Assembly: GCA_947492375.1 (NCBI GenBank)
Contig: CANLMI010000001.1
Coordinates: forward strand, 186,001-250,000
Direction of reading: 5' to 3'
Source: an uncultured Kordiimonas sp.
Lineage (GTDB): Bacteria; Pseudomonadota; Alphaproteobacteria; Sphingomonadales; Kordiimonadaceae
Length of the DNA stretch: 64,000 bases
How positions within the stretch are numbered: the first letter of the stretch is position 1; every line of letters begins with the position of its first letter. The notes under the pieces were generated by a model. That model made no database searches and was not told the DNA's origin. It was given only the letters and a program-made list of their open reading frames with translations. Of the stretch, positions 62,172 through 64,000 are shown in pieces. Position numbers and translations under genes: made by a program.

Positions 62172-63200
62172 ATGTCAAAAATGAAAGATGTGGCCGAGCT
62201 TGCTGGCGTATCAATTAAGACGGTTTCCCGTGTTTTGAATAACGAGCCACATGTTCAGGAACGTATGAGAGATCGTGTACGTGATGCTGTTAAAAAACTT
62301 AATTATGTTCCCAGTAATTCCGCGCGTAGTTTAAGGGGGAACAGGTCTTATACTATCAACTTGATTTGCAACTCGCATCGAGGCAACTATGTAAACACGA
62401 TCCAGTTTGGCGCTGTTATGGGGTGTCAGGCCAGAGGCTATCAACTTTCGATTACCCTTATTGAATCTGAAGACCGTCAAAAAATATTAGAAACGTTAGA
62501 AAATAGACTTACGTCGCACGCAAAACCGGATGGTGTTCTGTTGGTCGCGCCGCTTGCAAGTGATTTTGGTGTTGATAAGCTTTTACGTGAGCATAAAATA
62601 CCTATTGCACGTGTTGGCTCTTCCCCAATCGTTGACGGTGATGGGGTCGGTGTCGAAATTGACGATATGGCAGCCGCACGAGAAATGACTGAGTATTTAT
62701 TATCACTCGGTCATCAACGGATAGCGTTTGTGCGAGGGAAAGAAGGGCATATTGCCACCCAACAGCGTTTTCAGGGCTATGAAGCAGCATTGGCCAGCAA
62801 GAATATTAAAGTTGACCCTGACTTGGTTTACAAAGGTGAATTTGATTTTAAGTCAGGTTTGGTCGCAGGTGAAAAGTTCCTGTCATTAAGTAACCCACCA
62901 ACCGCTGCATTTGCTGCAAATGATGATATGGCGGCTGGAATTTTGATGGCCGCAAAGCAAAAGGGGATTAAGGTTCCTGAAGAGCTATCAGTTGCAGGGT
63001 TTGATGATTCAGAAATAGCGGAGAAAATCTGGCCAGCTCTGACAACAGTGCATCAACCACTGCTAAAATTAGGGGAAGGTGCTATTTCTAAACTTATCTC
63101 TGTTCTTGGCAGAACGGATACCGAAGAACAGCATCCTACAATATTAGCGCATGAATTAATTGTTCGGCAATCGACCAGTAAAATAAAAGGCAATCTATAA
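62172..63200 (+). CDS. LacI-family transcriptional repressor
   Basis: The 342-residue regulator has the LacI helix-turn-helix at the N-terminus (MKDVAELAGVSIKTVSRVLN, residues 4-23) and hinge helix near SARSLRGNRS, then a periplasmic-binding-protein-like effector domain (about 60-340) with FAANDDMAAGIL and GFDDSEIAEKIWPALTTVHQ. GGGGGA lies before the ATG. It should bind the TTGACAA-NN-TTGTCAA palindromes found in this module and respond to a sugar or gluconate-type effector. Confidence 0.93.
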   Translation: MSKMKDVAELAGVSIKTVSRVLNNEPHVQERMRDRVRDAVKKLNYVPSNSARSLRGNRSYTINLICNSHRGNYVNTIQFGAVMGCQARGYQLSITLIESEDRQKILETLENRLTSHAKPDGVLLVAPLASDFGVDKLLREHKIPIARVGSSPIVDGDGVGVEIDDMAAAREMTEYLLSLGHQRIAFVRGKEGHIATQQRFQGYEAALASKNIKVDPDLVYKGEFDFKSGLVAGEKFLSLSNPPTAAFAANDDMAAGILMAAKQKGIKVPEELSVAGFDDSEIAEKIWPALTTVHQPLLKLGEGAISKLISVLGRTDTEEQHPTILAHELIVRQSTSKIKGNL

Positions 63201-63358
63201 TCTAACGTGTTTCGTTTTATATAGCTCTTAGCGTCTATTGGGGAAAGTTTAAGAGGCAAGGTAAGGGCAAATGAAAAGTTGTTGCGTAATCATAAACTCC
63301 AGAAGTGATCACTTTCAAAAACTGTGAGTGTGAACGGGGTAGTAAAGGGGAGAAAACT

Positions 63359-64000
63359 ATGAGACTGGAATCAGTCGACCTAATTGTACTTGGGGTATAT
63401 GCAATTGGCTTATTAGCGTTAGCGCTATGGGTCTCTCGTGAACCTGCGGGTGAAACAAAAGATACCGGTGATTATTTTTTGGCGGGTAAATCTTTGCCTT
63501 GGTGGGCAATCGGGGCGTCTCTTATCGCTGCAAATATCTCTGCCGAGCAATTAATCGGGCAGTCAGGACAAGGGTTTGTTGTCGGGCTTGCGATTGCTGC
63601 TTATGAATGGCAGGCTGCGATCGTACTTTTATTCGTTGCAACATTCTTCCTGCCGATATTTCTCAAGCGCGGCGTTTATACAATGCCTCAATTCCTTGAC
63701 CAACGTTATGGTGGCGGGGTTAAAAATTTGATGTCGGTGTATTGGATTGCGCTCTATACACTTGTTAATTTGACAACAGTTTTGTGGCTTGGTGGCTTGG
63801 CTGTTCAATCATTAACCGGACTTGATATTTTCTGGACAATGCTATGCCTTGCAAGTTTTGCTGCGCTGTATTCCCTATACGGAGGCCTTAAAGCTGTTGC
63901 TCTGACTGATATTATTCAGGTGGTTATCCTCATTATAGGGGGCTTTGCAATTACATGGATTTCTCTGGACCTTGTCGGAGGGCAAGAAGGCGCTCTGGAG
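63359..64000 (+). CDS. Sodium:solute symporter (SSS/SGLT-type), 3'-truncated by window
   Basis: The frame runs off the end of the window; 214 codons are visible. The protein starts MRLESVDLIVLGVYAIG and has transmembrane helices and family motifs such as GDYFLAGKSLPWWAIGASL, NISAEQLIGQSGQGF and ALYSLYGGLKAVALTDIIQV, typical of sodium/sugar (SGLT-type) symporters. AAGGGGAG lies before the ATG at 63359. It follows the LacI gene after 158 bp and probably takes up a sugar released by the GH3 enzyme. Confidence 0.92.
   Translation, partial: MRLESVDLIVLGVYAIGLLALALWVSREPAGETKDTGDYFLAGKSLPWWAIGASLIAANISAEQLIGQSGQGFVVGLAIAAYEWQAAIVLLFVATFFLPIFLKRGVYTMPQFLDQRYGGGVKNLMSVYWIALYTLVNLTTVLWLGGLAVQSLTGLDIFWTMLCLASFAALYSLYGGLKAVALTDIIQVVILIIGGFAITWISLDLVGGQEGALE

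Noticed and set aside
1-64000. Insertion sequences, prophage genes, CRISPR arrays or toxin-antitoxin pairs
   Set aside because: I found no transposase, integrase, regularly spaced repeats or toxin-antitoxin signatures in either strand.

Overview
The window is a 64 kb piece of a chromosome with protein-coding genes on both strands, very few gaps, and base composition that looks like the mid-40s percent G+C by eye. Gene families and neighbour order point to an alphaproteobacterium: hisZ next to purA, an RpoH sigma-32 gene, an EipA/DUF1134 lipoprotein, a DUF2842 membrane protein, and the runs uracil-DNA glycosylase - lytic transglycosylase - moaB and ETF-ubiquinone oxidoreductase - TPR lipoprotein - ispE. 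The organism looks like a free-living, probably marine heterotroph. A Kordiimonadales-like lineage is only a guess. I saw no insertion sequence, phage or CRISPR array.

Region 1 (1-20.9 kb) is mostly housekeeping: hisZ (cut by the window start), purA with a clear terminator, a pseudokinase plus membrane-protein pair facing rpoH, rluD back to back with a membrane-anchored protein and a JAMM peptidase, eipA, an acyl-CoA synthetase, DUF302 and endonuclease/phosphatase-fold proteins, a NUDIX hydrolase, an SRAP protein, an enoyl-CoA hydratase relative, a cytochrome P460, a two-module MacB/FtsX-type permease without an ATPase, an amidase, an SDR, a DCC protein and an NTF2-fold protein.

Region 2 (21-36 kb) has an alanine/sodium symporter, two paralogous periplasmic TPR-TonB_C proteins, and a compact ribosomal-peptide locus: a 63-residue precursor with a Gly-Gly leader and an ATP-grasp ester/amide ligase of the graspetide (MvdC/MvdD) type. 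Its upstream DNA carries a TATAAT box and a perfect 20-bp palindrome, and a hairpin lies between the two genes. moaB, slt, udg, the ETF-QO gene, a TPR lipoprotein gene, ispE, a sugar-nucleotide epimerase gene and tRNA-Gln follow. The graspetide locus is the best candidate for an undescribed system.

Region 3 (36.4-54.8 kb) is a purine-to-ammonia island. One strand carries uraH-xdhA-xdhB-xdhC-guaD-ureD-ureA-(66-aa membrane protein)-ureB-ureC-ureE-ureF-ureG. The other carries a LysR regulator and puuD-uraD-puuE-alc-allA. Together they encode guanine to xanthine to urate to 5-hydroxyisourate to allantoin to allantoate to ureidoglycolate to glyoxylate, with the released urea split by urease. A porin gene lies at the far end.

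Region 4 (55-64 kb) is a sugar/gluconate module: gntP and gntK, a GH3 glucosidase lipoprotein, an SMP-30-type lactonase with a twin-arginine-like signal, a GPH-family transporter, a LacI regulator and a sodium:solute symporter cut by the window end. Two matching palindromes (core TTGACAA-NN-TTGTCAA) lie upstream of gntP and between the GH3 and lactonase genes. They suggest one LacI-controlled regulon.
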